DNA from: Aspidiotus rigidus
Lineage: Eukaryota; Arthropoda; Insecta; Hemiptera; Diaspididae
Direction: 5' to 3'
DNA length: 64,000 nt
Assembly: GCA_035079385.1 (NCBI GenBank)
Contig: JAVHKY010000016.1
Span: 6,123,501 to 6,187,500 of the forward strand
In this document: in pieces, positions 60,950-64,000 of the stretch
Layout: each line of letters opens with the position of its first letter
How positions within the stretch are numbered: position 1 is the first letter of the stretch
The notes under the pieces: model-generated
Databases searched by the model: none
Told to the model about the DNA's origin: nothing
What the model saw: the letters and a program-made list of their open reading frames with translations, nothing else
Translations under genes and position numbers: made by a program

Positions 60950-61582
60950 TGTCGAAAATCTGCAATTTTCGACTTCAACTCCTTCCCGGAGTTGAAGTTT
61001 CATCGCTGCGGCAATAGCCGACTGATAAACAAATAACGAAATCCATAGCAATGAAAAATCAACCCATTTTCAATATCTCTCTTCAACCTCTCTCATTAAT
61101 CCTTTTCCACTGTCTACGAATTTCGATTACGAGTTACGTATAAACAATGACAAACATTTGCGATACGATGTCGGATCAGCAGACGCCGACTCAGCAATTC
61201 ATGATGGTTCCAATCGATGTAAGTAAGTACTTATTCTTAGACAAATTCGACTCTTCTTATTATTCTGGTTCAACCCGTTAAGGACTTGTACGATCCACGA
61301 CCTCAAATCTTCTTTTATTTCTAATCGACTTACTCTCTTTCGCGAGACTGACGGATAGATGTTTTATTCTCTGTCCGTTAGATTCCCGATGATCCGTCGA
61401 TGACGACCGTGGTACACATTCAGACACGTTTCGGACTTACAATTACTCGATTTATCCTCTTAATTAAATAAATATATTTTATGTCTCATTGTACGTCTCG
61501 ATATTTCCTCAGATTGAGTTTTCAGCACGTCTTCCACTGCAGCAAAGCCACTCTAGCTATCCCCCCTTTCGCATTTCCCACA
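60950..61582 (+). repeat. 5' LTR of the non-autonomous element
   Basis: Starts TGTCGAAAATC and ends CCCACA. The first 23 bases form a near-perfect hairpin (GTCGAAAAT paired with ATTTTCGAC), followed by a second one, AACTCC...GGAGTT. There are small differences from the 3' LTR. Confidence 0.75.
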
Positions 61583-61587
61583 GAATC

Positions 61588-61599
61588 TGGTAGCAGAGC
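61588..61599 (+). promoter_or_regulatory. Primer-binding site, initiator tRNA-Met type
   Basis: TGGTAGCAGAGC, five bases after the LTR. The first 11 bases complement the 3' end of eukaryotic initiator tRNA-Met, a known primer for many insect LTR elements. Confidence 0.8.
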
Positions 61600-63180
61600 T
61601 TCAATAAGGACCTAAGGGAAGAACCAGAATAATCTTTATTTTTAACTTAGCTTACTTATTAGGATCGTACTGTCGTGTCCAAACGGGTAAGAACCAGACC
61701 CCATCTCAAGGATCTTAGAACTTATTTTCCAGACGAATATTTGATGCGATGGAGCAAGGACGAAGACGGTTATATTATACGGTATTCTTTATTACCTACT
61801 TAGAAAAAATTTTATACAATACGAGTTCATTATGTTCGATTAGCGAAGATATTATGGCGATAGTTAGACGTGAGTTAGTTCATTTTATTTTATTTTTGTC
61901 TTCTTTTGTCTGGTCTCTTATGCTAGATATCATACGTCGTCGTAAATTCCAACCTATACGGATCATTTTGTGAAATCGCTTGGCCTATGACCGTTCGGGA
62001 TTACGCACGATAGAATATAGGCTCAATCTGAAAATCAAATTCAACAATTTTACGAGGAATCATAATCGCCCAAATTCAATAGAATTTGTTGATTTCTCCT
62101 TTAAGGACGCGTCCGCATTCTCTTCGCGAACATTAATCTTATTGAACTCAATATTATATGCTTATTCAGAATCAGAGGAGAAGACACGTTTTCAGGAAAA
62201 TATTATATTAAACTTATTACTTATCCCGACTCTGGCAAATGTCGAATGTCAGGCAAACTTGAGGCTGCTTCTCATCGTTTCCTTAGCTTAGGTTCTTTCT
62301 TTGGTCAGCAGCGACACATGAAGAATAGGACAGTTGTTGACACGAATATACTGATTAGTTCATTTATGTAGTGGTAGTATGAGTCGCGATTGCCATATTC
62401 TTTTTGGTATGGGACGGAAAGGATAAGGAAATTCTGAACTATATGCTACCCATGTACCACTAATGCGCGATGGTGGTATGGAAGGAATACTCTTATTTAT
62501 TCCTTCCAGCATGTCCGGCTAAACGGGACACCGTTTCCACCCTATCGATGCTTAGGCGTCGGCGAAACGTTCTTACTCACATACCTACTTATTTTAATAA
62601 CAGGCCTTGCGTACTCCGTTATGGGGTCATATTCTAGTCATTATGCATTGCAGCGTTCAGTGGTTATAAAACGCGAAAAGCATAATTCCCTATAGCTACG
62701 AAGCTCTGGGCATAGTCAGGCACGACTGATCTGACGTATAAGGAAGGGTCACTTCGATGATTTCCTTCCGAATTAGCGCAACTAGTGTCAACAACACCGT
62801 ATCCTACCACTGGGATACATGAGACTCTTTTAGGAGTTGCATTCGACAGACATTGAGTATATGGCGGTAACAATGTCACCTTAGTCCGCTACAGATGTCG
62901 GTAACTTAGTTAGATAAGAGGCGCCTCGACTTATTACTTATCAGATTGAGCCTCCTGAAAAGAAAGAACGCGATCTCTCTCTCATGATTCACATAAATAT
63001 CTTATTAACTTCCTTATATCTTATTTTATGGAACATGCCGTCAAATTTGTCCGATCCTTCAACATCACTATTATCTGAATCCAAATGAGAACCCTATTGT
63101 TCAACAGGCTCGCATATTATACAGATTGAGTCTCCTGAAGAAACAATGTTGATATTATTCTCTCTCATGGTTTCTTTCGT
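61600..63180 (+). other. Internal region of the non-autonomous LTR element
   Basis: About 1.6 kb. Two short adjoining frames (61749-61973, 74 codons; 61980-62291, 103 codons) have no recognisable motif; they could be the wreck of a gag gene or chance. Nothing else is seen. Confidence 0.5.
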
Positions 63181-63191
63181 GCGGTGGGGAG
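63181..63191 (+). promoter_or_regulatory. Polypurine tract of the non-autonomous element
   Basis: GCGGTGGGGAG directly before the TG of the 3' LTR. Confidence 0.7.
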
Positions 63192-63800
63192 TGTCGAAAA
63201 TCTGCAATTTTCGACTTCTCATCGCTGCGGCAATAGCCGACTGATAAACAAATAACGAAATCCATAGCAATGAAAAATCAACCCATTTTCAATATCTCTC
63301 TTCAACCTCTCTCATTAATCCTTTTCCACTGTCTACGAATTTCGATTACGAGTTACGTATAAACAATGACAAACATTTGCGATACGATGCCGGATCAGCA
63401 GACGCCGACTCAGCAATTCATGATGGTTCCAATCGATGTGTAAGTAAATACTTATTCTTAGACAAATTCGACTCTTCTTATTATTCTGGTTCAACCCGTT
63501 AAGGACTTGTACGATCCACGACCTCAAATCTTCTTTTATTTCTAATCGACTTACTCTCTTTCGCGAGACTGACGGATAGATGTTTTATTCTCTGTCCGTT
63601 AGATTCCCGATGATCCGTCGATGACGACCGTGGTACACATTCAGACACGTTTCGGACTTACAATTACTCGATTTATCCTCTTAATTAAATAAATATATTT
63701 TATGTCTCTTGTACGTCTCGATATTTCCTCAGATTAAGTTTTCAGCACGTCTTCCACTGCAGCAAAACCACTCTAGCTATCCCCCCCTTTCGCATTTCCC
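63192..63800 (+). repeat. 3' LTR of the non-autonomous element
   Basis: 609 bp. It lacks about 23 bases around the second hairpin that the 5' LTR and the solo LTR keep. In several other variants (GTGTAAGTAAATAC, ATGCCGG, GTCTCTTGTACG) it agrees with the solo LTR of copy 1 rather than with its own 5' LTR. Confidence 0.75.
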
Positions 63801-64000
63801 TTGTACTTGTGGTTTGGTTTGTTGATGTCAAAATGGTATGGCGTCGGCCCCAAATTCGTGTCTTTTTCCTGCAGCGCAGTAAGTTTGAGGCTTGAGTACT
63901 TCTTTGGAACGCTGATGGAGTGACTTTGCACCTTGCTGGTATCATTGTTAGTGTAAATACTTTTCTGCCAAATGAGTGCAGTTTGTTTTCCTTTTATAGA
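63801..64000. repeat. Continuation of the duplicated segment, copy 2
   Basis: Matches 24650-24849 to the last base of the window, so the duplication continues beyond it. No gene recognised. Confidence 0.85.

Larger units (their letters stand above)
60950..63800 (+). mobile_element. Non-autonomous LTR retrotransposon, 2.85 kb
   Basis: Two LTRs of about 633 and 609 bp flank a 1.6-kb internal region that starts with a primer-binding site and ends with a polypurine tract but encodes no protease, reverse transcriptase or integrase. It would need enzymes from another element. Copy 1 has only a solo LTR at the same place (24018-24649). No target-site duplication is visible, and the 3' LTR ends TTTCCC followed by TTGTAC, lacking the ACA that ends the 5' LTR. 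Confidence 0.75.

Overview
The window looks like repeat-dominated nuclear DNA of an arthropod, most likely an insect. It is AT-rich, has no operons, shows candidate splice sites, and carries copia-, gypsy-, R1- and jockey-type retroelements, MITE-like elements with inverted-repeat ends, a long dinucleotide microsatellite and satellite DNA. I cannot name the species or order from sequence alone.

Layout. Positions 1-1938 are a unique flank ('flank A') holding a pogo-like MITE and a tandem repeat of about 340-370 bp. Positions 1939-23365 are about 131 monomers of a 163-164 bp satellite with nested higher-order repeats of about 1306, 1470 (three copies) and 3754 bp (two copies). 'Flank B' follows (23366-24017) with a solo LTR (24018-24649). 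Then come 16 kb of decayed sequence: a gypsy-like protease remnant (25866-26891), a piggyBac-like MITE, a jockey-like LINE remnant (27695-28490, minus), two zones of degenerate repeats (30.2-31.2 and 32.1-34.2 kb) and an R1-like LINE pseudogene (35484-37969, minus).

The one gene that does not look like a transposon is on the minus strand at 41440-43836. It is an AAA-ATPase-like protein with a PD-(D/E)XK-type nuclease region, from a family best known in bacteria. It has a possible upstream exon encoding a hydrophobic N-terminus. Upstream of it lie three hairpin (foldback) elements and a 157-bp CA microsatellite.

From 46368 the start of the window is repeated: flank A, satellite, flank B, and the sequence after the LTR, all at roughly 99% identity where I compared them by eye. 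The second copy has a much shorter satellite (about 2.8 kb against 21.4 kb), a 774-bp segment absent from the first copy, a full-length copia element inserted in the satellite (50150-58543, 5-bp target duplication, LTRs differing at 2 of 248 positions), and a full 2.85-kb non-autonomous LTR element (60950-63800) where copy 1 has only a solo LTR. The offset implies a tandem duplication with a period near 46.4 kb, or two haplotypes placed end to end by the assembler.

Functionally, the window is an amplified repeat environment around one probably transferred gene. The copia gag-pol reading frame is complete and keeps all its catalytic residues, so this element could have been active recently. 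The other retroelement reading frames are broken.
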